Origin: an uncultured Bacilli bacterium | Lineage (GTDB): Bacteria; Bacillota_I; Bacilli_A; RF39; UBA660 | DNA: 64,000 nucleotides | Reading direction: 5' to 3' | NCBI GenBank assembly: GCA_910585045.1 | Contig: CAJUCD010000006.1 | Span: 1,923-65,922, forward strand | Shown here: positions 37,174-45,827 of the stretch, in pieces | Layout of the letters: every line of letters starts with the position of its first letter | Position numbering within the stretch: position 1 is the first letter of the stretch | Notes under the pieces: generated by a model | Told to the model about the DNA's origin: nothing | The model's input: only the letters and a program-made list of their open reading frames with translations | Databases searched by the model: none | Program-made: the position numbers and the translations under genes

Positions 37174-37489
37174 AAAAGGAAAATATTTTTTTAGAATATT
37201 GTTTGTATTCTTATTGGTATTTGTAGCTCTTAATATTGCTTATGAAAGTGGGTATTATGAAACTAAATCGAAAAATAAAGCAATTCTTACTAAAGATGCT
37301 ATGATGAGGTTTGAAGAAGATTTAAAAAATGGTCAGATGGTAGATGTTACGAATTATTTAGAAGAAGATGATATTGATTATTCTACTAAAGTTAGCAAAA
37401 TAGGTAATAAATTGTCTAATACTGTTAGTGAATTTATGACTAAAGGTATATCAGGGCTGTTTGATGCTTTGAAAGGCTTATTTTGGTAA
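37160..37489 (+). CDS. Small single-helix membrane protein downstream of spoIIP
   Basis: 109 residues: a basic N-terminus, one helix (YFFRILFVFLLVFVALNIAYESGYY) and a charged extracytoplasmic part ending in amphipathic SGLFDALKGLFW. It occupies the place of yqxA, which follows spoIIP in Bacillus, but similarity is only positional and in size. It overlaps spoIIP, with GGGGG in the preceding coding sequence as a likely ribosome-binding site. Confidence 0.65.
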   Translation: MKISKKGKYFFRILFVFLLVFVALNIAYESGYYETKSKNKAILTKDAMMRFEEDLKNGQMVDVTNYLEEDDIDYSTKVSKIGNKLSNTVSEFMTKGISGLFDALKGLFW

Positions 37490-37526
37490 TGCGTAAAAAA
37501 GTATAGTTTTTTTCTTCAATTACTAG

Positions 37527-37532
37527 TATAAT
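37527..37532 (+). promoter_or_regulatory. -10 box of the murG operon
   Basis: TATAAT, 18 nt before the murG ATG with GAGGTG between. Confidence 0.55.
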
Positions 37533-37550
37533 TAATTAAGAGGTGAGTTT

Positions 37551-38639
37551 ATGCGAATAGTTGTTAGTGCTGGTGGTACAGGTGGCCATATTTATCCGGC
37601 TCTTGCGATAATTGATAAACTAAAAAAAGAATATAAAGATTTGGAAGTTTTATATATTGGGACTAAGTCACGAATGGAAAGTGAAATTGTTCCTAAAAGA
37701 GGAATTCCATATGAAGGTATAGAAATTTATGGTTTTAGTAAAAATGTTTTAAAAGATATAAAGAATGTATTTTTAATTTCAAATAGTTATCGTAAATGTA
37801 TTAAACTAATAAAGGATTTTAAACCTGATTTGGTTTTAGGATTTGGTGGTTATGTTACTTATCCTGTTATTAAAGCTGCTAAGAAACTTAAAATAAAAAC
37901 TTTTTTACATGAGCAAAATAGTTTAGTTGGCAAAACTAATAGATATTTATCTTCTGGAGTAGATTTGGTAGCAGTTTCTTTTTTATCTACTATTGAACAA
38001 TTTAAAAAAGCTAAAAAAGTAGTGTATACTGGTAATCCTTGTGGGGGAGCAGCATTAACTACTAAAGAAATTAAAAAAAGTGAGATAGGCTTTGATGATA
38101 AAAAGAAATTAGTTATAATAGTGGCTGGTTCTTTAGGAAGTAGCACCATGAATGATAAATTAAAAGATTTTTTACGATTAAGTAAAAAAGAAAATTATCA
38201 AATTTTATATATAACTGGTAATAAATATTATGAAGAATTTGTTAAAGATACAAGATTTTCTAGTAATGTTAAAATTTTGCCTTATTTAGATAATTTATCA
38301 GGTTTAATGCGTAATGCAGATTTAGTTATAACAAGAGCAGGAGCTAGCACTATTAGTGAAATATTAGCTCTTAGTAAGCCCGCTATATTTGTTCCTAGCC
38401 CATATGTTGCTAATAATCATCAGTATTATAATGCTAAAGAAATTGTAGATGCAAATGCAGGTATTATGATAGAAGAAAAAGATTTAAATGGAGAGTATTT
38501 ATATAAAACGGTTAAAGATGTTTTAAATGATAAAGAAAAGTATGAGATTATGAAAATGAATTTGAAAAACTTAGGGAAAACTGATAGTAGTGAGATAATT
38601 GCTAAAGAAATTAGGGAGATTCTTCATGAAAGATATTAA
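37551..38639 (+). CDS. murG: UDP-GlcNAc:lipid I N-acetylglucosaminyltransferase
   Basis: Converts lipid I to lipid II at the inner face of the membrane. 362 residues: SAGGTGGHIYPALAI (family signature), GFGGYVTYPVIKAA, HEQNSLVGKTNR, and the UDP-GlcNAc binding part ITRAGASTISEILALSKPAIFVPSPYVANNHQYYNA. It overlaps murB by 14 nt, followed by ftsQ, a typical division and wall cluster. Confidence 0.97.
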   Translation: MRIVVSAGGTGGHIYPALAIIDKLKKEYKDLEVLYIGTKSRMESEIVPKRGIPYEGIEIYGFSKNVLKDIKNVFLISNSYRKCIKLIKDFKPDLVLGFGGYVTYPVIKAAKKLKIKTFLHEQNSLVGKTNRYLSSGVDLVAVSFLSTIEQFKKAKKVVYTGNPCGGAALTTKEIKKSEIGFDDKKKLVIIVAGSLGSSTMNDKLKDFLRLSKKENYQILYITGNKYYEEFVKDTRFSSNVKILPYLDNLSGLMRNADLVITRAGASTISEILALSKPAIFVPSPYVANNHQYYNAKEIVDANAGIMIEEKDLNGEYLYKTVKDVLNDKEKYEIMKMNLKNLGKTDSSEIIAKEIREILHERY

Positions 38640-39504
38640 AGGTATTATTGTTTTAGAAGAAGCTTCATTGCTTAATAATAATACTTATAAAATTCCTAGT
38701 ATATGTAAATATTTAATTACAGTTAATGAAATAGATGGTTTGATTGAACTTTTAAAATATTTGCGAAATAATAATATCAAGTATTTTATTTTAGGGGCAG
38801 GATCTAATGTGGTTTTAGGTGATTATTTTGATGGAGCTGTAATTAAATTAAATGGTTTAAATTATGTAAATATTAATGATTTAGATGTTGTAGTTGGAGC
38901 AGGTACTATGATGGGTAGGCTCACAATGAAAACAGTAGAAGCAAATTTAACTGGTTTAGAATGGGCAATAAATATTCCAGGAACTGTTGGTGGAAGTATT
39001 GTTGGTAATGCAGGTGCCTATAATTCAGAGATGTTTGATTCTTTGGTTAGTATAAAGGTTTTAAATGATAATTTGGAGATTCAAAGTATAAAAAAAGAAG
39101 ATTTAATTTATAATTATAGACATACTAATATTAAGGAATTAAAATTAGTTGTTTTAGAAGGAACTTTTAGACTTGATAAGGGTAATAAAGAAGAATCATT
39201 AGAGCTTATTAAAGATAGATGTGAGAGAAGATGTCAATCTCAGCCTCTTGATATGCCTTCTGCTGGTAGTGTTTTTAGAAATCCAGATGGAGATTATGCA
39301 GGGCGTTTAATAGAGCAAGTAGGTCTTAAAGGCAAAACTTTGGGAGGAGCACAGATATCTTTAAAACATGCCAATTTTATTGTAAACACAGGTAGTGCTA
39401 CTAGTAAAGATATTAAAAATTTGATAGAATTAGTACAAAAAGAAGTAAAGGATAAGTTTGATATAGATTTAATTGTAGAGCAAGAAATTCTAGATTGGAA
39501 GTAG
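38626..39504 (+). CDS. murB: UDP-N-acetylenolpyruvoylglucosamine reductase
   Basis: FAD enzyme of UDP-MurNAc synthesis. About 292 residues, the short (type II) form. FAD-binding ILGAGSNVVLGD, GLEWAINIPGTVGGSIVGNAGAYN, catalytic PSAGSVFRNP with Ser, YAGRLIEQVGLKG and the distal Glu (IVEQEIL). ATG 38626 follows GGGAG inside the end of murG. Confidence 0.96.
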   Translation: MKDIKGIIVLEEASLLNNNTYKIPSICKYLITVNEIDGLIELLKYLRNNNIKYFILGAGSNVVLGDYFDGAVIKLNGLNYVNINDLDVVVGAGTMMGRLTMKTVEANLTGLEWAINIPGTVGGSIVGNAGAYNSEMFDSLVSIKVLNDNLEIQSIKKEDLIYNYRHTNIKELKLVVLEGTFRLDKGNKEESLELIKDRCERRCQSQPLDMPSAGSVFRNPDGDYAGRLIEQVGLKGKTLGGAQISLKHANFIVNTGSATSKDIKNLIELVQKEVKDKFDIDLIVEQEILDWK

Positions 39505-39507
39505 AAA

Positions 39508-40272
39508 ATGGCTAATGTAAAAAGGGTAAAAAGAAGAAGAATTAATTTTAAAGCTGTTATTTTGTTGCTATTAATAGTTTATTTAATAGTAATGCTTTTA
39601 TATACTTTTTTTACAATGCCAATAAAAAATATTTATATTAAAAATACTACACTTTTAAGTGATAATGATGTAATTGAAGTAGCAGGTATTAAAGATTATC
39701 CTTCAATTTTTAAGCTTAGTTCAAAAAAGTTAGAGGAGAAAATTCTTTCTTTAGAATTAGTAGAAAAAGTTAAAGTTAGTAAAAAATTAAATGGTAAGTT
39801 AATTATTGATATAGATGAGGCTGTACCTTTATTTTATGTGAGAAGTACTGATAAAGTTGTCCTTAGTTCTAAAAAACACGTAAATAATAATAATAAATAT
39901 TTAGGCATTCCAGCTTTAATTAATAAAGTGCCTAATGATTTACTTAATAAGTTTATTGAAGCTTTTAAAGAAGTTGATTTAGATATCTTAAAAATGATAA
40001 ATGAAATAGAGTATAATCCTAATATTAGCGATAATGTAGTTATAGATGATAATCGCTTTTTACTCAGAATGAATGATACTAATATTGTATATGTCAATGT
40101 ACTTAATATGAAGAGATTAAATGATTATAAAGAGTTTTTTATGCTTATTGGAGATAATAGAGGTATTTTATATTTAGATAGCTATGATAGTGATAATAAT
40201 TTAGTAGGATTATTTACGTCTTTTGATAGTCAGGTGGGTGAAGATGATAGTGGTAGAGATCAACAAGATTAA
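39508..40272 (+). CDS. ftsQ: Cell-division protein FtsQ/DivIB
   Basis: 254 residues: a basic cytoplasmic tail (KRVKRRRINFK), one helix (AVILLLLIVYLIVMLLYTFF), a POTRA domain (MPIKNIYIKNTTLLSDNDVIEVAGI) and a beta domain. It links septal peptidoglycan synthesis with the divisome. It sits 3 nt after murB, as in many Firmicutes. Confidence 0.85.
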   Translation: MANVKRVKRRRINFKAVILLLLIVYLIVMLLYTFFTMPIKNIYIKNTTLLSDNDVIEVAGIKDYPSIFKLSSKKLEEKILSLELVEKVKVSKKLNGKLIIDIDEAVPLFYVRSTDKVVLSSKKHVNNNNKYLGIPALINKVPNDLLNKFIEAFKEVDLDILKMINEIEYNPNISDNVVIDDNRFLLRMNDTNIVYVNVLNMKRLNDYKEFFMLIGDNRGILYLDSYDSDNNLVGLFTSFDSQVGEDDSGRDQQD

Positions 40273-40885
40273 TTATCAAAATAAATTGTTAGAATTAGTA
40301 AGAGATTTTAAGGATAAACCAACATTATTGTTACATAGTTGTTGTGGTCCTTGTTCGACACAGGTTATTGATTTTTTAAAGGATTATTTTATTATTACAG
40401 TTTATTATTTTAATCCTAATATTGAGCCACAAGAAGAATATTTAAAAAGAAAAAATGAACAAATTAGGTTTATTAAGGAATTAAATGAGAAAAATAACTA
40501 TTTTGTTAAATTTTTGGACTGTGATTATGATAATAATATTTTTAAAGAAATATCTTTAGGCTTAGAAAAAGAACCAGAAGGTGGAGCTAGATGTGGTAAA
40601 TGCTTTTATTTAAGAATGTATGAAACTGCACTTAAAGCTAAAGATGAAGGTTATGAATATTTTGGAACTACTCTTACTGTTAGTCCGCATAAGAATAGTC
40701 AAGTAATTAATAAAATTGGAGAAACTATTGCAAATAATTTGGGGATTAAATATATTTATGGAGATTTTAAAAAGAATGATGGCTATAAAAAAAGTATAGA
40801 ATTTAGTAAAACTTATAATCTATATCGTCAAGATTATTGTGGTTGCTTATTTGGAAAGGAAACAAGAAATGGAAGTAATAAATAA
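40244..40885 (+). CDS. queH: Epoxyqueuosine reductase QueH
   Basis: Last step of queuosine tRNA modification. About 213 residues with the QueH (DUF208) cysteine motifs: LLLHSCCGPCSTQ, GARCGKCFYLRM and DYCGCLFG (Fe-S and iron ligands). AGGTGGGTG lies before ATG 40244, within the end of ftsQ. It overlaps the next gene by 17 nt. Confidence 0.92.
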   Translation: MIVVEINKINYQNKLLELVRDFKDKPTLLLHSCCGPCSTQVIDFLKDYFIITVYYFNPNIEPQEEYLKRKNEQIRFIKELNEKNNYFVKFLDCDYDNNIFKEISLGLEKEPEGGARCGKCFYLRMYETALKAKDEGYEYFGTTLTVSPHKNSQVINKIGETIANNLGIKYIYGDFKKNDGYKKSIEFSKTYNLYRQDYCGCLFGKETRNGSNK

Positions 40886-41357
40886 ATATATAACTTTAGT
40901 GACTTTTGTGCCTTGGATATTTATTTATATAAAAAGTATTATAGATAATTTAAAGAAAGATAATTATAAAAAGTTTTCTTTTAAATATTTAAGAAAGAAT
41001 TTTTTTAAAGTATTTAGATTAGATATTTTGTTGATAGTTATTGTTTTCTTTTATTTTTCGTCTTTTAAAGTAGGATTTGTAGATAAATATTTATTTGCTG
41101 TTATGTGTTTATATATGTTTGTTAATAGTTTTTATGAAGAAAAGATGGAATTAAAAAAGAATTTTTTTAAAGATAATATGCTTCATTTAATATTATTACT
41201 TTTAGTAAGTTTGATTCCATTTTTAGTATATAGTATTAAAAAAGATTTACTATTAACTTATAAAATAATGTTAATGTTTCTATTTTTAGAGTATATTATA
41301 ATTCTAGTAATTAGTTATACAATTATGTTGGGGAAATTACTTTTTAAAATCAAATAA
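40869..41357 (+). CDS. Four-helix membrane protein, unknown
   Basis: About 162 residues, four predicted helices (FVPWIFIYIKSII, LDILLIVIVFFYFS, MLHLILLLLVSLIPFLVY, MFLFLEYIIILVISYTI). No family recognised. AAAGGA lies 9 nt before ATG 40869. It overlaps queH and ends the murG operon at a bidirectional terminator. Confidence 0.6.
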   Translation: MEVINKYITLVTFVPWIFIYIKSIIDNLKKDNYKKFSFKYLRKNFFKVFRLDILLIVIVFFYFSSFKVGFVDKYLFAVMCLYMFVNSFYEEKMELKKNFFKDNMLHLILLLLVSLIPFLVYSIKKDLLLTYKIMLMFLFLEYIIILVISYTIMLGKLLFKIK

Positions 41358-41360
41358 AAA

Positions 41361-41385
41361 TTTGCTAATATAGCAAACTTTTTTT
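41361..41385. terminator. Bidirectional terminator
   Basis: TTTGCTA ata TAGCAAA with T7 on the + side and TTTTTATTTG on the minus side, between convergent genes. Confidence 0.8.
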
Positions 41386-42592
41386 ATATTTCTAATTCTT
41401 CATCCATAGATATATCTATTGTTTTTAATACTTCTTCCATAGTAGTTAGTCCCATGATAACTTTTTCTAAACCATCTTGAAACATCGTTGTAATATCATC
41501 TTTAGCATTATAAACTAGTTTTTTTAACTCTTTTCTTTTGACATTGCTTGTAATAGCATCGCGGATATCTTCGTTTATGGTTAATACTTCATGAAGGGCT
41601 ATACGACCTGTAAAACCATTATGGCAATGTTTACAGCCTGTAGGAAGATATAATTCATTTACATCAATATTTAAATGTTTTTTAATTAGTTTTTTTTCAT
41701 ATGATGTAGCAGGTCTGGTACTGCGACATTTTGGACAAAGCTTTTTAACTAGTTTTTGAGATATAATTCCTGTTAAAGCAGAGCCTAATAAATATCTTTC
41801 AACTTGCATATCTAAAAGTCTTTCAATAGTAGTTAAAGAATTATTAGTATGAATAGTTGATAAAACTAAATGTCCTGTAATACTAGCGCGAATAGCTATA
41901 CGAGCTGTTTCATCATCACGGATTTCACCAACCATAATAATATCAGGATCTTGTCTTAATATACTTCTTAAAGTGTGAGAGAAAGTTAATCCAATATCAC
42001 TTAATACTTGAACTTGATTAATGTTTTCTAGACGCATTTCAACCGGGTCTTCAACTGTGATAATATTTCGCTCTTTAGTATTTAATTTTTGTAAGAGAGC
42101 ATAAACAGTAGTAGATTTTCCAGTACCTGTAGCACCAGTAACAAGAATAAGTCCGTTGGGATTTTCAATCATTTGGTTGATTTTAGTTAAATTGTTTCTT
42201 GAAAAACCAAGAGTATCTAAACCGTTTAAGCTCATACTATAATCGAGAATACGAATAACAATTTTTTCACCATCTATAACAGGTAATGATGAAACACGTA
42301 AATCTAGAGTAATATCGTTAATAGCATTTTTGATAGCCCCATCTTGAGGTAATCTAGTTTCTGTTATATTCATACCACTTATAATCTTGATTCTAGTAAT
42401 AACATTTTTAGTTAATGTAAGAGGAATCTTAGTATAGTCTTCTAGTTCACCATCAATTCTAATTCTAACTAAAAGAGAATCGGGAGTTGGGTCAAAATGA
42501 ATATCACTAGCTTTTCTTTTAATAGAATCAACAATAATGGTATTTACAATATCTACAATAGAGTTTTGTTCAAAGTCAAATATTCTTATCAC
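41384..42592 (-). CDS. Orphan GspE/PilB-type ATPase
   Basis: 402 residues: N-terminal ASDIHFDPTPDSLLVRIRIDGEL, Walker A GATGTGKS (153-160), Asp box TVEDPVE, Walker B IIMVGEIRDDETA, His box TGHLVLSTIHTN, and a Cys4 zinc site (CPKC ... CKHC) typical of PilB/GspE/ComGA. No PilC, pilin or prepilin peptidase gene lies nearby, so partners must be elsewhere (competence pilus, or sharing). GTG start behind GGTGG. Confidence 0.93.
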   Translation of the reverse strand: MIRIFDFEQNSIVDIVNTIIVDSIKRKASDIHFDPTPDSLLVRIRIDGELEDYTKIPLTLTKNVITRIKIISGMNITETRLPQDGAIKNAINDITLDLRVSSLPVIDGEKIVIRILDYSMSLNGLDTLGFSRNNLTKINQMIENPNGLILVTGATGTGKSTTVYALLQKLNTKERNIITVEDPVEMRLENINQVQVLSDIGLTFSHTLRSILRQDPDIIMVGEIRDDETARIAIRASITGHLVLSTIHTNNSLTTIERLLDMQVERYLLGSALTGIISQKLVKKLCPKCRSTRPATSYEKKLIKKHLNIDVNELYLPTGCKHCHNGFTGRIALHEVLTINEDIRDAITSNVKRKELKKLVYNAKDDITTMFQDGLEKVIMGLTTMEEVLKTIDISMDEELEI

Positions 42593-42616
42593 AATTTACC
42601 ACCTTATTCTATAAAT

Positions 42617-42625
42617 ATTATAGCA
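42617..42625 (-). promoter_or_regulatory. Extended -10 promoter of the PilB-type ATPase
   Basis: Minus-strand TGCTATAAT, 24 nt before the GTG start. Confidence 0.6.
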
Positions 42626-42773
42626 TAGTAATATTATTTAGGCTAGGGAATATATTTTTTAATTAAATGTTTTTTGGTTTATTAGTAAAATTTAATAGAT
42701 AGACTTTGAAAAAGAAATAGAGAAATATAAAGATAATTGTTAGTTTTTCTTTCTTTTCATTTTTAGTTATAAT

Positions 42774-42782
42774 TGTTATAAT
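42774..42782 (+). promoter_or_regulatory. Extended -10 promoter of the uracil methyltransferase gene
   Basis: TGTTATAAT, 16 nt before the ATG with AGGTGG between. Confidence 0.6.
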
Positions 42783-42798
42783 GTTTTTAGGTGGTATT

Positions 42799-44013
42799 AT
42801 GTATCAAAATATTGTAATAGAAAGTTTAGACCATTATGGAAGAGGTATTGCTCATATTGATTCAAAAGTAGTTTTTGTTGAAAATGCTTTACCTGATGAA
42901 ATTGTTGATATAGAAGTTACTAGTTCTAAGAAGAAATTTAGTTTAGCTAAAGTGGTAAAATATATAAAAATTAGTCCTAAAAGAATAGATAGTAAATGTC
43001 TTTATTTTGGTATGTGTGGTGGTTGTAATTTGCTTAATTTACAATATGATAATACATTAGATTTTAAATTAAATAAAATAAGAGAACTATTAACTAAAAA
43101 TAGAATTATTTATAATGGTAATTTTGATGTTATAGAAAATAAAAATAAATATAATTATCGAAATAAAATCAGTTTAAAGATAGTAAATGGTAAAATAGGC
43201 TTTTTTCAAGATAAAACTCATGATTTAGTTATGATAGATGATTGTTTGGTTGCGCATAAAGTAATAAATAAAATTATTAAAAACTATAAACTTTTAAATG
43301 TGCAGAATGGTGAACTTATTGTTAGAGTAAATTCTAATGATGAAGTTTTATTAATTATAAAAAGTAATGATAATAATTATGATATAGAGTTAGGAAAATT
43401 AAAAGAGTTAGTTAAATTAGTAGGAATAGTTTATAATGATAAAACTATATTTGGCGATAATTTCTTTTATGAGCGAGTAGGAGGTTTTTTATTTAAAGTT
43501 TCTTATAATTCTTTTTTTCAGGTTAATAGATATATTTGTGAAGTTTTATTTAATTTGATTAAAGATAAAGTTCTAGAAGATGATAATGTATTAGATTTGT
43601 ATTGTGGTGTTGGAACATTAGGAATTGTAGCAAGTAAAAAGGCTAAAAGTGTTATTGGGATAGAAATTATTGAAAATGCAGTTTTAAATGGAGTTTTTAA
43701 TGCTCAAATTAATAAATGTAATAATATTAAATTTATGTTGGGTGATGTTTCTAAAACTGTTAATAAATTGAATATTGAATTTGATACTTTAATTGTTGAC
43801 CCTCCCCGTAAAGGTTTAGATTATAATACTATTCAGTTTATTAAAGATAATAAATTTAAAAAGATTATTTATGTATCTTGTGACCCAAATACTTTAATGC
43901 GAGATTTAAAGTCATTAAGCGATATTTATAAAATAGATGAATATAAAGTTTTAGATATGTTTAGTTATAGTTATCATGTGGAAAGCTTTTGTTTATTAGA
44001 ATATGTTAATTAA
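42799..44013 (+). CDS. RlmD/TrmA-family 23S rRNA (uracil-5-)-methyltransferase
   Basis: About 404 residues: an N-terminal TRAM domain (IVIESLDHYGRGIAHIDSKVVFVENALPDE), Fe-S cysteines (CLYFGMCGGCNLLNL), SAM-binding VLDLYCGVGTLGIVASKKA, DPPRKGLD and the catalytic Cys in IIYVSCDPNTLMRDL. It methylates U in 23S rRNA (U1939/U747 type) or tRNA; the exact target is not decided by sequence. ATG 42799 behind AGGTGG; the ATG at 42781 lies in the -10 box. Confidence 0.92.
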   Translation: MYQNIVIESLDHYGRGIAHIDSKVVFVENALPDEIVDIEVTSSKKKFSLAKVVKYIKISPKRIDSKCLYFGMCGGCNLLNLQYDNTLDFKLNKIRELLTKNRIIYNGNFDVIENKNKYNYRNKISLKIVNGKIGFFQDKTHDLVMIDDCLVAHKVINKIIKNYKLLNVQNGELIVRVNSNDEVLLIIKSNDNNYDIELGKLKELVKLVGIVYNDKTIFGDNFFYERVGGFLFKVSYNSFFQVNRYICEVLFNLIKDKVLEDDNVLDLYCGVGTLGIVASKKAKSVIGIEIIENAVLNGVFNAQINKCNNIKFMLGDVSKTVNKLNIEFDTLIVDPPRKGLDYNTIQFIKDNKFKKIIYVSCDPNTLMRDLKSLSDIYKIDEYKVLDMFSYSYHVESFCLLEYVN

Positions 44014-44031
44014 GTAAAAGGAAAAAGATAG

Positions 44032-44580
44032 ATGAAAGAAAATTTAAGATTAGAATTTAAAAAATTAAGAAATGATATAGAAGATAAAACTTTAAAAGAT
44101 GAAAGAATTTGTATTAATTTTTTAAATTCTAAATTGTATCAAAATGCTGAAGTAGTATTATGTTATTATCCTTTAAGTAATGAAATAAATACAATTAAAA
44201 TTATAAAAACATGCTTTAAAGATAATAAAAAAATAGCTTTGCCAGTATGTTTAGAAGATAATAAAATTGGTTTTTATTATATTAATAATTTGGATGATGT
44301 AGCTAAGGGTAAGTATGATATAATGGAACCTTTAATTAAAAGATGTGAAAAAGTAACTGATTTTGGCGAGTGTGTACTTATTGTTCCTGGCTTGGCTTTT
44401 GATATTAAAGGATATCGTCTAGGTTATGGAAAAGGCTATTATGATAGGTTTTTAAGTGAAAACAAAATATTAACTGTAGGTTTTTGCTATAATAAATTTA
44501 TTGTAAATGAATTACCTATAAATCAATTTGATAAAAAAGTTGAATATATTTGTAGTGAAAATGGTTTATGTAGTTTATAA
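44032..44580 (+). CDS. 5-formyltetrahydrofolate cyclo-ligase
   Basis: MTHFS/YqgN family, ATP-dependent conversion of 5-formyl-THF to 5,10-methenyl-THF. 182 residues, typical length. N-terminal RLEFKKLRNDI, VVLCYYPLSNEINT, and the signature VLIVPGLAFDIKGYRLGYGKGYYDRFL. It follows the methyltransferase gene by 18 nt, probably cotranscribed. Confidence 0.93.
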   Translation: MKENLRLEFKKLRNDIEDKTLKDERICINFLNSKLYQNAEVVLCYYPLSNEINTIKIIKTCFKDNKKIALPVCLEDNKIGFYYINNLDDVAKGKYDIMEPLIKRCEKVTDFGECVLIVPGLAFDIKGYRLGYGKGYYDRFLSENKILTVGFCYNKFIVNELPINQFDKKVEYICSENGLCSL

Positions 44581-44600
44581 TGAAATTAATGGAGGAAAAA

Positions 44601-45149
44601 ATGAATTTATATATTAGTGGTAGTAATAGAAAACATAATAGTTATAATTTTTTAAATAGAATTAAAAATGTAGATGATATTTTGATTTCTTTAGGGGACT
44701 TGAATATTAAATATTGTGGTGGATGTAATGATTGCGCTAAGAATGAATTTAATAAGTGTATTTTAAAAGATGACATGGATAAAATTTATAAAGCAATAAG
44801 CGAATGTAATAAAATCATTGTTATGAGCCCAATTTATATGAATCAAATAACAGGGATTTTAAAAAATGTGATAGATAGATTTAATCCATATTGTTCTAGT
44901 GAAAAATTAAAGAATAAAAAGCTGTTTTTAATTACAGTTGGACAGATGAGTGAAGAAGAACAAGCTGAAGTAGTTAATGATATAAATAATTATTTTGAAG
45001 GTATAAGCGAATTTCTTTATTTTGATTTTGAATATTTATATAACTTTAGTAGTGGTGATATATTAGAATTAGATGATATAAATAAGACGTATAAAGAAGA
45101 AGACTTAAATAGTATTATTAATGAAATAAAAAGTAAAATTAATGATTAA
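44601..45149 (+). CDS. NAD(P)H-dependent FMN reductase / flavodoxin-fold protein
   Basis: About 182 residues. An FMN-binding N-terminal loop (ISGSNRKHNSYNF), then CGGCNDCAKNEFNKC resembling the Cys motif of iron-sulfur flavoproteins, and IIVMSPIYMNQITGILKNVIDRF. ATG 44601 follows GGAGG by 6 nt; the ATG at 44580 lacks spacing. Substrate unknown. Confidence 0.82.
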   Translation: MNLYISGSNRKHNSYNFLNRIKNVDDILISLGDLNIKYCGGCNDCAKNEFNKCILKDDMDKIYKAISECNKIIVMSPIYMNQITGILKNVIDRFNPYCSSEKLKNKKLFLITVGQMSEEEQAEVVNDINNYFEGISEFLYFDFEYLYNFSSGDILELDDINKTYKEEDLNSIINEIKSKIND

Positions 45150-45163
45150 TTTAGGATGGTAAT

Positions 45164-45754
45164 ATGAACTATGTATATACAGAAAAAGATTTAGCATTAA
45201 TATCATGGGAATTAATAGATAAATTTATTGATAAATTATATGATGATATTATTAATTATTTAAAAAAAGAGAATTTAGTAATTAAATATATAGTGCCAAT
45301 TATGAGAGGTGGAGGTGTACCAGCTATTAAGTTGTCACATATGTTTAATGTAATAGATATGTTGCCAATACAGTTAAAATATAATCATGAAACTTGTAAT
45401 GTAGATTTGAAGATAGACTTAGATAACTATCAAGTTGATAAATTGAATGATAAAGAGTGTATTTTACTTATAGAAGGAAATCATGTTACAGGAAAGACTG
45501 CTAATATCGCTGCTTCGCAAATTCGGCATAAATTTGGTGATAATGTGAAAATAATATATATTTCTTTAACTAGAGATTATACTTATAGGAACAGTGTTCA
45601 AGGAGTTTGTTATACAACTTGGGCTATGACTACTAATGAAACTAAGCAATTAACTGTTGAAGAATGCAATAAATTAAATATTGATTATAATTTGGTTTCG
45701 GTATATCCTTGGGAAAATAATCAAGAAGAATTAAAAGAATTAAAAGCAGAATAA
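45164..45754 (+). CDS. Divergent phosphoribosyltransferase-fold protein
   Basis: 196 residues. IVPIMRGGGVPAIKLSHMFNV and the C-terminal half resemble hypoxanthine/xanthine-type PRTases. The PRPP loop reads LLIEGNHVTGKTANIA: the TGKTA part is kept, but the two acidic residues usually preceding it (DD/ED) are replaced by EGN. Activity is therefore uncertain. TAGGATGG upstream; it ends the operon at a terminator. Confidence 0.72.
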   Translation: MNYVYTEKDLALISWELIDKFIDKLYDDIINYLKKENLVIKYIVPIMRGGGVPAIKLSHMFNVIDMLPIQLKYNHETCNVDLKIDLDNYQVDKLNDKECILLIEGNHVTGKTANIAASQIRHKFGDNVKIIYISLTRDYTYRNSVQGVCYTTWAMTTNETKQLTVEECNKLNIDYNLVSVYPWENNQEELKELKAE

Positions 45755-45763
45755 ATAATATGT

Positions 45764-45789
45764 AAAGTCCTTATTGATAGGGCTTTTTC
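45764..45789 (+). terminator. Terminator of the folate/flavin/PRTase genes
   Basis: AAGTCC ... GGGCTT stem (one G-T pair) followed by TTTTC. Confidence 0.6.
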
Positions 45790-45805
45790 TTATACTTATT
45801 TGATG

Positions 45806-45811
45806 TATAAT
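45806..45811 (+). promoter_or_regulatory. -10 box of the deacetylase gene
   Basis: TATAAT, 16 nt before ATG 45828. Confidence 0.5.
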
Positions 45812-45827
45812 TATGTTAGAGGTAATT

